Source of the DNA: Amyelois transitella
Taxonomy: Eukaryota > Arthropoda > Insecta > Lepidoptera > Pyralidae
NCBI RefSeq assembly: GCF_032362555.1
Contig: NC_083527.1
Location: forward strand, 6,820,001 to 6,884,000
Direction of reading: 5' to 3'
DNA: 64,000 nt
Shown: positions 10,701-23,000 of the stretch, in pieces
Numbering within the stretch: the first letter of the stretch is position 1
Layout of the letters: each line of letters begins with the position of its first letter
Program-made: the position numbers and the translations under genes
Notes under the pieces: model-generated
Database searches by the model: none
What the model saw: the letters and a program-made list of their open reading frames with translations, nothing else
What the model was told of the DNA's origin: nothing

Positions 10701-13205
10701 GTAAAGGCCCTTGCGAAAGCCTTCCGTTTTGTACGCCTGGGGGGGGAGAAATGGGATATTTTTCACATATGTACATACATGCATACATATCATGAGTATT
10801 CATGAGTGAGTATGGTATCGAAAGTCAATTAGTTAATTTTTGGCACTTTTTGACGTCATTTTACATTTCAATAAATGTAATTTACATACTTACCTACATA
10901 CATACATATAATCACGTCTATATCCCTTGCGGGGTAGACAGAGCCAACCGTCATCAAAAGACTGAAAGGCCACGTTCAGCTGTTCGGCTTAATGATAGAA
11001 GACGGGTTGCTAGCACATCGCCTAATAGAGGACTCCCAAGTATATAAGCCTATCCCTAAGTCGCCTTTTACGACATCCCTGGCAAAGAGATGAAGCGGCC
11101 CTATTTTTTTTTTTTATTGGTGCCGGGAAACACGGCGTATATTTAAATAACATTTAAGTTAATTCTAGTTAAAAAAATTGTTAAGGATGGACAATCCTTA
11201 TCACTAAGGGGTATGATAAATAGATGTTGGCCAATTCTCAGACCTACTCAATATGCTCACAAAATTTCATGGATCGGTCAAGCCGTTTCGGAGGTGAACG
11301 GGAACGAACATTGTGACACGAGAATTTTATATACCTTTTATATGTTACATACATACATGTTATAGGTATATAAAATTCTCGGAAACAGGTGAAATGTAGG
11401 TGTATACCTCTAGTAATATAGAAACGCTGCTCCTCTTAGCGATGCCCGCATGCGTCTGTTTCCTTTGCTTCGCTATTTCTGTCGGCACTCTGATAACGCA
11501 CGCTAGCTGTAAAAAAACAACATTACTTTAAAATCTGTGGCGACTTCAGTAACGTCACACGCCATCAACCAATCACTTGCATATATACAAATAAGAGTGT
11601 GGAGTTGGACATTGGGTACCTTTCGGCAGGATAAAAACTAAAATTCCCGTGCGATTTGCGAGAAACCTTTTATGGGTGGCGCTAAATTTGTCGCTTTTTG
11701 TTTGGTAAAAGCTTAAATTTACATACAAACTATATGTGTACAAAAAATCTTATTTTAAAAAAAATATCTATTTCTGTTTAAATAAAAAAACACGCCAAAT
11801 CCTCAGAGAGGTAGGCAGAGACTACTTCTTTCCACTTGCAACGCCACATCCTCCCGCTCGCTACAAGAGTAGTAAATGACCATAACTTACAACTTCTCCG
11901 ATACCGGCGGCTGTCATATGAACTATGGGGGCGTACTGTACGGGTAACAGTGGTGACACAACCTTCTTGGTGCTCTCGTACGATACAAAGAATAACGCTG
12001 TGGTGGGCATCGAACTCGCTGCCACTGTCAAGAGTCCTGAGAAAAAATGACACGTTGAAATTTTGATATGCCAGGATATTGAAAAGGTGACTAAGGGTTA
12101 ATAAACTTGGGATTCTTCTTGTTAGCGATGGGCTAGCAACCTATCACTTTTTGAATCTCAATAACATCAAGTGATTTGTTTCTTTTATAACTATGTACTT
12201 ACTATTTTCTTGTTACTGTGTGAATTTCTATGCAATAAAGATATTACAAACAAACATGTAAATGTGGCCTTCCATTTGTTCCCAGACTTGTTGCCTCTGT
12301 CTACCCCGCTTCAGCTGTATGGGTGAATGATGGAACTGAGATTCCAATAGTAACAGGTTGCATGGTCTGAATTTGACACCAAAAACAAATACCTTGTCCA
12401 CATGATGAAGAGAAAGGGTTGGGATCGCCTAGGAAATCTATACATATATTATAAAGCTGAAGAGTTTGTTTGTTTGAATGTGCTAATCTCAGGAACTTCT
12501 GGTTCGAATTGAAAAATTATTTTTTCGTTGAATAGACCATTTATTGAGGAAGGCTTTAGGCTATATAACATCATGCTTCAACTATGAGGAGCAAAGAAAG
12601 AATGGAATATGTGAAAAAACGTGAAAATATTATTCATCATTAAGGGCTTCAATGATGCCCGAAATAACTTTCCACGCGGACGAAGTCCCGGGCACAGCTA
12701 GTACCTAATACACGAATGATTATCGTTATGCAAAAATATCCTATTATTGTGAATTTAAATAATACCACACCTCTATAGACACCTTTGAAGCCACCGGACT
12801 TCTGGAACCCCTTCTCGCTTTGCAGCCGTGTCTTGAGTGTGTCCAGCGGGTACAGGGCTACATCTACAGAGACACCGGCTAGGGCTCCCGCCTACAAAAT
12901 TATCATTTATTTAGCAAATTTTCTAGAAGTTTTTTTAACAAAAAGTTTCATGATTTATTGTTGTATTTTTTAAAACATCGTCATTTAATAGGCCAAATGA
13001 GTGTGTTTTTCTTGAGAATAGTTTTTGCAGGTGTATTTTTAGGCAAGCGAAAGACAAACATTGAAAAATAAATTGAGAAAGGTTATAATTTTAAAGACAG
13101 ACAAGAAATGTAAACAGTCAATGAATAATGTTCTAAATAAATTCTCACCAACAAGGGCGCAATATATTCAGATTTCTTAGATTTAGGTTTCTCACCAGGC
13201 TCCAT
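7740..13205 (-). CDS. SLC25A26: Mitochondrial S-adenosylmethionine carrier (SLC25A26 family)
   Basis: Six exons on the minus strand: 13205-13149, 12891-12771, 12036-11891, 11506-11408, 10736-10581 and 8015-7740 (stop TAA). All phases join, giving 284 residues, the usual size for the family. The three mitochondrial carrier repeats are visible: PLDTLK (34-39), PTEIAK (116-121) and PLDLAK (211-216). Family-specific stretches include [53 protein letters not shown] and [20 protein letters not shown]. The protein exchanges cytosolic SAM for matrix S-adenosylhomocysteine across the inner membrane and so feeds mitochondrial methylation. The start ATG at 13205 faces CFAP45 (ATG 14098), so they probably share a promoter region. 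An intact Tc1-like transposon sits in the last intron, on the opposite strand. Confidence 0.95.
8040..9602 (+). mobile_element. Tc1-like DNA transposon, apparently complete
   Basis: 1563 bp with terminal inverted repeats identical over 28 bases, beginning CAGTAGCGCTCAAAAGTATT, at 8040-8067 and 9575-9602. Flanking TA dinucleotides at 8038-8039 and 9603-9604 are the target duplication. Internal copies of the terminal motif (GCGCTCAAAAGTATTTTGAC near 8220, and a partial one near 9404) give the IR/DR layout of some Tc1 elements. It split a family A SINE: tail at 8022-8039, body from 9605. Confidence 0.95.
8324..9346 (+). CDS. Tc1-like transposase (DD34E)
   Basis: Uninterrupted 340-residue reading frame with the family's normal length. 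The N-terminal half holds two helix-turn-helix DNA-binding regions (residues about 10-45 and 65-115) separated by the AT-hook-like GRPR at 59-62. The catalytic triad is complete: D154 in WSDESKF, D244 in QQDNDPKH and E279 in NPIEHLWE. There are 34 residues between the last two, as in classical Tc1. Ends KGYATKY. It catalyses cut-and-paste transposition into TA sites. All key residues and both termini are intact, so the copy may still be active. Confidence 0.96.
   Translation: MPKTKEYSNDIKNAVIAALQCGTSQAEVARSFKLSRQLVSAWNKAYNKRKSVENKPRSGRPRKTTSKEDRLIKKLSTSDVRKSAVQIKNELQENYDLAIHVSTVKRRLKEFGLHGRRPTKKPLISAKNRKLRLAFAKKYRSWTSSEWSKVLWSDESKFNLVSSDGIRYVRRPVNKRFDVRYQIPTVKHGGGNVMVWGCFSSHGVGPLVKIDGIMDRFVYAEILKKQMLPYAQINMPPGWLFQQDNDPKHKSKHVSDFMKLAKIKFLEWPSQSADLNPIEHLWEELDRRVRCRNYSNKDALYTALSNEWSKIPIDRLQKLVDSMPARCEAVLKAKGYATKY
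9605..9790 (+). mobile_element. SINE-like family A element, split by Tc1
   Basis: Family A as defined here has a (TACA)n end, then GTCACGTCTATATCCCTTGC, GGGGTAGACAGAGCC, TGGCTTAATGATAGAATTG, GTGACAGGTTGCTAGCCC, TTAGTCGCCTTTTACGACAT, and a terminal palindrome GTGCCGGGAACCACACGGCAC. About 250-270 bp when full. This copy lacks the palindromic end; its (TACA)n end is at 8022-8039, left of the Tc1. Confidence 0.8.
9791..10020 (+). mobile_element. SINE-like family A element, diverged
   Basis: Follows the previous copy head to tail, starting with its own (TACA)n. Has internal deletions around 9870-9885 and ends irregularly in TCTACCCCGCAAGGGAC, which is head sequence in reverse, so the right end is rearranged. 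Confidence 0.7.
10070..10235 (+). mobile_element. SINE-like family F element
   Basis: Family F as defined here reads GAATAGATTTATTTTCCAAA, ATACAAGGTATCACTTATTG, ACGTCACATCACTTAAATC, CGCTTCCAAAGCGC, GAAGCGGCGGAACAAACTAC. It has a pentameric GAATA-type repeat at one end, and no open frame. Lies in the SAM carrier intron 5. Confidence 0.65.
10253..10457 (-). mobile_element. Non-autonomous Helitron, family 2
   Basis: Reverse copy of the 3323-3531 element. The plus strand begins CTAGAGGCCGCCCGCGACTTC, which is the 3' hairpin and CTAG end inverted. It ends in AGTAGGA, the inverted TC start. Confidence 0.75.
10895..11130 (+). mobile_element. SINE-like family A element
   Basis: Near full length: (TACA)n, TATATCCCTTGCGGGGTAGA, TTCAGCTGTTCGGCTTAATG, TTAGTCGCC-like segment, and a shortened terminal palindrome (GTGCCGGGAAACACGGC). 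In SAM carrier intron 4. Confidence 0.8.
12166..12260 (+). repeat. LINE 3' tail fragment
   Basis: TGATTTGTTTCTTTTATAAC, then TTGTTACTGTGTGAATTTC and a tail GCAATAAAGATATTACAAAC. The same tail occurs at about 61088-61185 behind GGTTGACTGGAAGAGATC. Resembles the 3' end of a lepidopteran RTE-like LINE; family inferred, not proven. Confidence 0.5.
12437..12701 (+). mobile_element. Non-autonomous Helitron, family 1
   Basis: Starts TCTATACATATATTATAAAG after A and ends GCGGACGAAGTCCCGGGC then ACAGCTAG before T. In SAM carrier intron 2. Confidence 0.78.
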
Positions 13206-14097
13206 GGCCAGTATTATATAAAAATATTACGCAAAGTTGATAAAAATTTCAACATAAAAAATATATAATTAACTAAACGTGCAAAACATTTGATACATTC
13301 TATAAATAGCAAAACATAGAAAATTAATATTTTATCACATAAGATGACTAGTTTATAACTATTTTTCAAATATTCGGATTATTTCTAAACTTTCAAATTC
13401 TCGTAATTTTTTTAAAATTATTTTCACTGAATTCATTGTCATTGACATTGATAGACAAAATTATAATGACTTTGACAAAAATAAAATAATGTTGCCATAG
13501 TTCAAATTACTTTTACCATCACATTTATTACTGCTTAGAAATAGGTTGCGCATATTTTTAAGATGAATTTCCACGCAAATATGATGGTGGTGACCGATTT
13601 ACCTACATTTATATAAATATTAAGTTTACTCAGTTCGAGTATTAAGGGGACCAACTTCCGTTTCGTGTACAATAATTGTATTAAAAATTGTCCATATTCA
13701 TCCATTAATTGCAGTCAACCAATATAGTGGAAAAGTTAAACACTGGCAACATTATTAAAATATTTTTTGCATATAGTAATCAAGACAACTCCGTCATGCA
13801 GCCAAGTTAAATGTTGAAATTGATAGTGGAAAATGGTGATGCGACCTGGCTTCAAGGTATTAAAATAGCGTATACAAACCCTTAAAGCATTTGAAAAGCT
13901 CTAAAGTTTAATATTTTAACTTGGGCCCATGCCTAACTTACGTGCCGGTTCAGCGTGATGTGCACTATGCTTTTAGACTTTCAGTTGCTATGCTTACATA
14001 GAATGAAGAAATTTGTTATGTTGCCTAGTAACCAAAACTCTGAGAGTTAATTGAACGAGAAACCTGAGATTTTTATTATTATTTTTCCTTATTTACA
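13206..14097. promoter_or_regulatory. Divergent promoter region, SAM carrier / CFAP45
   Basis: 892 bases between two start codons pointing away from each other. It must hold both 5' ends unless an upstream non-coding exon exists. It is AT-rich. No TATA box can be assigned with confidence. It carries none of the interspersed families that crowd the introns. Confidence 0.55.
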
Positions 14098-17000
14098 ATG
14101 CCGAAAGTACAGCCTACTCCGAACCCCCACGTTGGCATTAAATACCACAGCATCAGGAAAGGGAGTGATCCGGGATGCTATCAGCTTCACAGGTAGTAAA
14201 TATAATTTTAACATACATACATAAAATCACGCCTCTTTGCCGGAGGGGTAGGCAAAGACTACCTCTTTCTATCTCTGCATACTTCCTTCGCTTCATCCAC
14301 ATTCATATATTTTTTCATACAAGCTCGGCGGTTTCGGGTACTCTTGACCTGACCCTTTGTCAGGACGTCCTTAATTTGATCAAGATACGTTAAATAATTA
14401 AAAATAATTTTAAAGTGAAAAGAAAAATGTCAGAAACAGGACCCCGGGCCCTAGTATAGTGGTGGAGGTGGTATCCCTTGCGGGGTAGACAGAGCCAACA
14501 GTCTTGAATTGAGATTCTAATAGTGACAGGTTGCTAGGCCATCGTTTAAAAGATGAATCCTGAGTTTATAAACCTGTGTCGTAGTCGTTTTTAAGTCATC
14601 CATGGGAAAGTGCAGGAGTGGTCCTGTTTTTTTTATTGGTGCCGGGAACCACACGGCACGTGACACGCAGATATGAGAGAGATTTAGTATGGTTTCGGTA
14701 TATTCTAGATCTTCCTGCTCCCGCGTGGCACAAATGTGCGATTTGGGTTTTCTTCGCCTTCCTGGCGTTAATTAGGGTCACATTCTCACCACTTACATGA
14801 GTACTTAGGTACAGAAAAGCCAGGGGTTTTTGCCCAGGATTGGGCAAGTTTGATGTTTACACGAAGCGACTCCCGTCCGACCTCCGCAACCTTTTGAGGG
14901 GAACCTAGCCTGTAATTAGATCATGGTAAAATCTGCGCACTCGATGAATATGCCGACAACCTTAGTCGCCTTTAAGACATCCATGGGAAAAAGTTAGAGT
15001 GGTCCTCTATTTCTAAAGAGTCGAGAATCACACGGAAAATTAAAAATACCAGTAAAATCGATAGATCGTCGGGAATAAAAAAAGCTTCACTTCGTGTGCC
15101 TTCGAGTTTTGGAAAGAGATAGAGAGAAATTAGTTTCGTATCCGAAACAATGATGACATCTAATTATATTTGCAACCTGTCCCAGTCGCAACACGTCCTT
15201 GTCTAAAAATAGGGCAGGTAGCAAATATGTAGTATAAATTATACAAGCAGTAGGTCGTTGGAAAATTGCAACAAGCGATTTGGAATAGTATGGTAATTTT
15301 TTTACGACATATCTACCTACCCCATGTATTTTATGTATATTAAACATGAAAACAAAATTTTGAAAAAAAATCTGTTTTTTTTTTAAAAAAACGAACAAAA
15401 GACGCACTGGAAACCCTAATGTCAAGTACAGTTATTTACATTCTTCTAATGTTTTAGACCTTCGGACTGTCGTTTGAAATTCCCATTAACTAAACGGCCG
15501 ATACACAAATGCGAACTTCCGAACTGGGAGTACACCATGGTACCGCAGATTGGGGGCTGGAGAACCCTGCTGGTGCCAAGACCGGGAACAAATTACTACC
15601 CAGCTGTGATGCATAAGAGCGATTATGAGCGGCTTGTCAAACAGGCTAAGGTAAGCCATTTTTATTGTACAAGAACTTTATCCTCTTATCCTATAATACC
15701 TATTAAAGAAGATAACCTAATTACCAAACCAATTTTAATCATGGTTCATCCTTAGGCGTCCCTTACGATACGGAGTGAGATGGAGTGGTCTTCATACATA
15801 CATATGATCACGTCTATATCCCTTGCGGGGTAGACAGAGCCAACAGTCTTGAAAAGACTGAATGGACAAGTTCAGCTATTTGGCTTAATGATATAATTGA
15901 GATTCAAATAGTGACAGGTTGCTAATCCATCGCCTAAAAAAGAATCCCAAGTTTGTGAGCCTATCCCTATTTGGGAAATATATACATACATAAAATCACG
16001 CCTCTTTCCCGGAGGGGTAGGCAGAGACTACCTCTTTCCACTTGCCACGATCTCTGCAAACTTCCTTCGCTTCATCCACATTCATAACTCTCTTCATACA
16101 AGCTCGAATATATATATACACTTAACGGCACAACGACATCAAAATCATGATTTTCCAAAGATCGTGTCCCAAGAAGAACAGCTCCAAGCCATGCACGCTC
16201 AAGAGACCGCCATACAGAAGGCGGCCAAAGAGTCTGAAGCTCGCAAGCAACAGCTGAAAGCTAGCCTGATGCCGCAACCAGGTGCCGAGGCTGCTGGCGG
16301 GACGGCTGACCCTGAGTTGGAGGGTCCTGACCAGGCAGCCTACACTTTATCTCGAGCTGAAAGTAAGTAGTAGTTATTGTAATTGTAAAGTTGACGTTGT
16401 TGAAGAAAATGCTGCAGTGCAGTTTGTTACCGCTTCTTCTGCACTGACGCCTTGGAAGCGGCAGTAAACTTAGTTTTAAGTAATTTATTTGACGTCAACC
16501 AATGTTGTTAAACCATATGTTTTGACAATTATTAAGCGATATATAGTATCCTATAATAATGAATAAAAATTTAGAATTTAGAATTTGAATTTTTTGAGTT
16601 AATCCATACCTAAATCGCTTCTGAATAGGCAGTGCAGGCTTTTGTAGCGGGAGCAATGATTCGGCTCGACCGCCACCAAAGGGAAGATCTTCCGCCAGGC
16701 TAGGTGTGATGCCTGGGGAACCGCGCGACTGACGATGTTGTGTCGGAGGTTGTATTTATGCTCCAATCTATGAAATCTTTGAAATCGCGATTTAGATTCT
16801 GCCCTGCTATTGGTTGAGCGTGTCTATTTGTTCGCGGTGATTGACGGTAGTTGTTGATGTTGTGACGAGCGGCGTAGAGATGTCGCCACACTTTGATTGA
16901 GTAGCTACTGCTGTTGTTATACAAGCAGTGTATTTTACATGCAGTGCCGTGTGGTTCCCGGCACCAATTCAAAAAAGAATAGGACCACTCCATCTCTTTC

Positions 17001-20000
17001 CCATGGATGTCGTAAAAGGCGGCTGAGGGATAGGCTTATAAAATTGCGATCCTTTTTTTTAGGCGATGGGCTAGCAACCTAGTGTCACTATTTGGATCTC
17101 AATTTTATCATTAAGCCGACCCGAGCAGCTGAACGTGGCCATTCAGTCTTTTCAAGACTGTTGATTCTGTCTACCCCGTAAGGGATATAGACGTGACTAT
17201 ATGTATGTATGTATGTTTGATTGTTCTCAGTGCTCAAAGCGGATCAGATGCAAGGTCCTCGCCTCTGCAACCGAATCATACTGGCATCCAAGTGCCACGC
17301 CATTCGTGATGCGCAAATTTGCGAAAAGGAACTGATTAAGAAAGAGCTGGATGAAGAGGAACGGCGGTAAGTTTTTTTATAATTGAAAAAAATAAAAACC
17401 GTGTCTGGGATTATGTTATAATTACATAGTCACGTCTTTATCGCTATCGGGGTAGACAGAACCAAAAGTCTTCAAACGACTGATTGGTCACGTTTAGCTT
17501 TTTGGCTTGATGATGCAATTAAATCTACCTACCTACTACCTACCTAACTAATAATTGCCTACTTCAACATACCTATGGGCTAGCAACCTGTCACTATAAT
17601 ATTTCAATCTTAATTCTATCATTACACCAAACAGCTTAACGTGGCCTATCACTCTTTTCAAGACTGTTAGCTCCGCAAGGAAAAAGACCTGAATTTATGT
17701 ATAATATGTATGTATACTTCAAGAAATACTTACAGAGTTAACTTTAAAGTGCCTGTAAAAAAAAATTAATGTATGTATACTTAAAAACATACAGAGTGAA
17801 CTTTGAAGTTCCTGTATAAAAACTCACTTTTCTTTAACTACCTACAGCTTGGACGCAATAATGGAAGAAAATAGAATAGCAGCAGTTCAGAGGGCAGAGA
17901 ACGAGGAGGAGAGACGTCACCAGCTACGTTTGCAGAATCTCTCCGCGTTGAAGGAGCAGATCAAATCGCACGAGACGACTAAGGTGATAACAGTTTTGAT
18001 GGCTATGCTAGAGTGTGAAGGAAAGGTACATTATAACAGATAGAAAATAGACGACAGCTGAACGTCGACGTGTTGAAAAAGCAGATTAGGCTTGTTGAAA
18101 CTGTAGCGGGAGCGATGATTCGGCTCGACCGCCACCAAAGGGAAGATCTTCCGCCAGGCTGGGTGTGATGCCTGGGGAACCGCGCGATAGACGATGTTGT
18201 GTCGGAGGTTGTATATATAGCTCCAATCCGTGAAATCTTTGAAATCGCGATTAAGATTCTTCGCTGCTATTGGTTGAGCGCGTCAATTTCTTCGCGATGA
18301 TTGACAGTAGTTGTTTGATTGGATGTTGTGACGAGTGGTGTAGAGATGTCGCCACAAAACTGCAAAATAAATATACATATATTATACGGGACTAATAATC
18401 TATACTGATATTATAAAGCTGAAGAGTTTGTTTGTTTGAACGCGCTAATCTCAGGAATTACTGGTTCGAATTGAAAAATATTTTTGCGTTTAGACCATTT
18501 AAGTATATCTAGAGGAAGGCTTTAAGCTATATAACATCACGCTGCAACTATAAGGGGCAAAGAAATAATGGAAAAAAAAACGGGGAAAATGATTCATACT
18601 TGAGGGCTTCAATGATGCCCAAAATAACTATTCCACGCTGACGAAGTCGCGGGCACAGCTAGTAGTTTGAATATTGGTCTATGAAATATTGATCTGGTTA
18701 TTCATAACATTTGTGACCTTCAGATAATGGAAGCTGAACGTATTGAAGAGGAGAGCATCAGAGTGAACCAAGCCAACATAGCGATGCAGATAGATGAAGC
18801 TCAAAAACTTAAAGAGAAACATGGCCGACAAGCGAAACTGAAGGAGATCCTGGACCAGGGTGAGCTAACTTACATACATACATATGATCACGTCTATATC
18901 CCTAGCGGGGTAGACAGAGCCATCACTCTTGAAAAGACTGATAGGCCACGCTCAGATGTTTGGCTTAGTGATAGAATTGAGATTCAAATAGTGACAGGTT
19001 GCTAGCCCATCGCTTAAAAGAGGAATCCCAAGTTTATAAGCCTTAGTCGCCTTTTACGACATCCATGGGAATGAGTGGTCCTATTCTTTTTTGTAATGGT
19101 GCCGGGAACCACACGGCACAATAGTAAGCCAACTTCATTAACAAATTTTTAACGAACCTGCTCAGAAATCTGATAATCTGTTTCTTCTTAATTCTTTAGT
19201 ATCGTCCTGGTTTTGAGAAGTAAAAAAATTATACATCTGGTCAGATTACTAACAGAATACGAGTATCGCCGGCTGTGTTGCTATGAGTTACAGATTTAAG
19301 AAAATCTGTTTTTTTTTATACTAATTTTTACCGGCAGCTTCGCCTTGACCAAACTCTTTATATATTATCTTTTTATATATTATAAGTTTCAAGAAGATTG
19401 GTAGTTTTTTCAAGCGCAGGGCAAAGGAAAACAAGCAACAAAAAAACATACTTTCGCATTTATTATATTAGTTGGAATTGAAGGACCAATAAGTAAAAAC
19501 ACTTTGCCAAATATTTTTAATTACTTCACATATCAAAGGTTGGCTGGAAGAGATTGCTCAGCTATAAGTCCGCCTTTGCTCAACATATTCATTATATATG
19601 TTTCTACTACATTTTTACTTTTTTATGGGCAATAAAGATAATTTGTACATACATACATACATAAAATCACGCCTCTTTCCCGGAGGGGTAGGCAGAGACT
19701 ACCTCTTTCCACTTGCCACGATCTCTGCATACTTCCTTCGCTTCATCCACATTCATAACTTTCTTCATGCAAGCTCGGCGATTTTGGGTACTTTTGACCT
19801 GACCCTTTACCAGGACGTCCTTAATTTGATCAAGATAATTTGTATTGTATTGTATTAATTAGGCAATGCAGAGCTTCTGTATTACAAGCAGCTACAAAAC
19901 GAAGAGGAACGCATCATGGACCTCAGAATCGCCAACTTTATCAAGCAGAAGCACGAGAGGGAGGCCAAGAATAAAGCTGAAGCAGATGCCGTCAAAGCAG

Positions 20001-23000
20001 CGAAGCAGAAAGGCATAGACCATATTGCTAAGGCTCAAAAGGTAGGTTAGGTAAATATAAATAATAAATAAATATATACGCGACAAATTACACAGATTGA
20101 GTTAGCCTCGAAGTACGTTTGAGACTTGTGTTACGGGATGCTAACTCAACGATACTATATTTTATGATAAATACTTATATAGATAAACATCCAAGACCTA
20201 GGCCAATCAGAAAAAGTTATTTTCTCATCACGCCCTGGCCGGGATTCGAACCCGGGACCTCCGGTGTCACAGACGAGCGTACTAACGCTGGGCCACAGAG
20301 GCCGTAATAGGTAACATTGAGTCAAATTCACGCAGGTTATGGGCCCAGTATCTATGCTTCTTGGGCCCATTACCTGTGTGAAAGCGGCTGGAATTTTCTC
20401 ATACATACATACATATGGTCACGTCTATATTCCTTGCGGGGTAGACAGAGCCAACAGTCTTGAAAAGACTGTATGGCCACGTTCAGCTATTTGGCTTAAT
20501 GATAGAATTGAGATTCAAATAGTGACAGGTTGCTAGCCCATCGCCTAAGAGGAATCCCAAGTTTATAAGCCTATCCCTTAGTCGCCTTTTACGACATCCA
20601 TGGGAAAGAGATGGAGTGGTTCTATTCTTTTTGTAATGGTGCCGGGAACCACACGGCACTCTCTCAATTTTCTCATATGTAGATACGCTATTACCAATGC
20701 GATTTAATTTCACAAGCTTTTGCTTAGATCTTAACTCCCGTGGCAGTTTGTAGATATTAACATATTCTTCATCACGTCATTTTACTTAATTAATTTTTCG
20801 TTTCCGATTAAAACTAAGACTAAAAAACACAATGTAATGAGGCTATTTGTTCAACAGGCCGAACAAGAGCTTAAAGAAGAGTTGGAGAGGATCCGCAACT
20901 TGAAGATACAGGAGGACGTGGAGAGAGAGTACCGTCGCAAGGAGAGAGAGGCGGCCATCAAGAGGAATAGAGAAATGAAGCAGTTACACGAAGCGAGAGT
21001 TCAACAGGTAACCTTTTATTCGTTCTCAAAGCTAGAACAGGATAACCTCACTTGGATCTAGGGTTTTGAGTGAAAGTCGTAAAAGGCGACTAATGAAGGA
21101 GAATAAGTTGATTTTCCCGTCGTCGACTTCGTTTACCTCACTTAGTGTTTGTTTGTAAATACTTTATTGTATATAAAAAAAAATTGTAGTACATAATATG
21201 ACATAAAAAAATCCTGTAATATATTATATACCTTTTTTAATTGTATATAATATAATTTTCGATTTTTTTGTTTTATTTTTACAGATAACAGACATCCATC
21301 GCCTAATCGCTCGTGAAATAGCGAAAGACGAGCAGAGTTTCAACAACGCCGCTCGGCAAAACGAAGAGTTTATTGCAAAGGAGAAGGCGGTAAATATATT
21401 TTTGAGTTTCACCTGTTTAGATGTCAGTGAGCCTATTAGATTGTCGCGACATCTCTACGCCACAAGTCACGAAACTAGTCAAAAAATAGAATAGCGGATA
21501 GTCTAAATCGCGCAAGCAAAGATTTCACGGATTGGAGCATATATACAACCTCCGACTAATCATCATCAGAGCCGCGGTTCCCCAGGCATCACACCTAGCC
21601 TGGCGGAAGATCATCCCTTTGGTGGCGGTCGAGCCGAATCATCGCTCCCACTACAAGATAATGGAGTTAAAAATAATTGTATGTTGCCCTTTAGTAATGT
21701 AGCTGCTTTGAAGCAGGGGTTCATTTTCAGACATCTCTCTCCAATTTATAGTATGTACAATATAAACTTATAAAATAATGTGGAGGAAAAGGTCGGAGTG
21801 GGAAGACCTAGACAAACGTATCTTGATCAAATTAAGGACGTCCTGGTAAAGGGTCAGGTCAAGAGTACCCGAAACCGCCGAGCCTTGCATGAAGAGAGTT
21901 ATGAATGTGGATGAAGCGAAGGAAATATGCAGAGATCGTGGCAAGCGGAAAGAGGTAGTCTCTGCCTACTCCTCCGGGAAAGAGGCGTGATTTTATGTAT
22001 GTATGTATAAAATAATGAAATTTTACAGCTGGATGACAAACGCAAGGCGCGCATTGAGAAACACCGTCAAGAAATCATGAAACAGATCAATGATAAGGAA
22101 CGCGCCAGGTATGTAATGTATTTACTATTTTATTATTATTTTATTACTACTATTTTATTTTAGGTATTACTTTAAAAATCTCCAAGCATCAAAATTCACA
22201 CGCATCAGCTTAATGAGCTTTTAGTGTATAATACTGCCGTGGTATAAATAAAATGCCGTATAACTAAATTGCCATCAGAATTTACACCTTTTTTACCAGA
22301 AAAATAAGAAAAAAAAATCTCTTTCAATCTGTATATACGACTTTTTGGTAGGTACCTTTAAGTCATAAATAGGCGTTCTCATTGATGAATGGCATCAGTT
22401 TAAATTTTTACCGCAGTTTTTGACGTTTTACTTAAAACAAGGATTTGGCAGATAACGGCATTTTAGTTATACCAGGGCAGAATAATAATTTAACATCTCT
22501 ACAGTTTCGGCACGTAATTTGACCTATGTGTAGATACATTCACCATGTTTGATTTAACAAATTGCCCGCACCTTTTAAATTCCCATTATTTGTAAATTGA
22601 CGTCCGATGAAAATGCTGCAGTGTAGTTTGTTCCGCCGCTTCTTGTACACATGCTCTTTGGAAGCGGTAGAAGTTATAATTAGATTTAAGTTATGTGACG
22701 TCAATAAGTGATACCTTGTATCCAATTTTGAAAATAAATCTATTCTATTCATTCTGAAGACTTGTAAATAATGCAGGGCTGAACTCCGCGAGAAGATCCA
22801 CAACGAAGGTGTAGCTCTTCGAATGGAGCTGGAACAACAAGACAAGTACGAGAGGAAGGTCATCAAACAGAAGGTACATACATACATACATATGGTCACG
22901 TCTATATCCCTTGCGGGGTAGACAGAGCCAATAGTCTTGAAAAGACTGAATGGCCACGTTCAGCTAATTTGGCTTACTGATAGAATCGAGATTCAAATAG

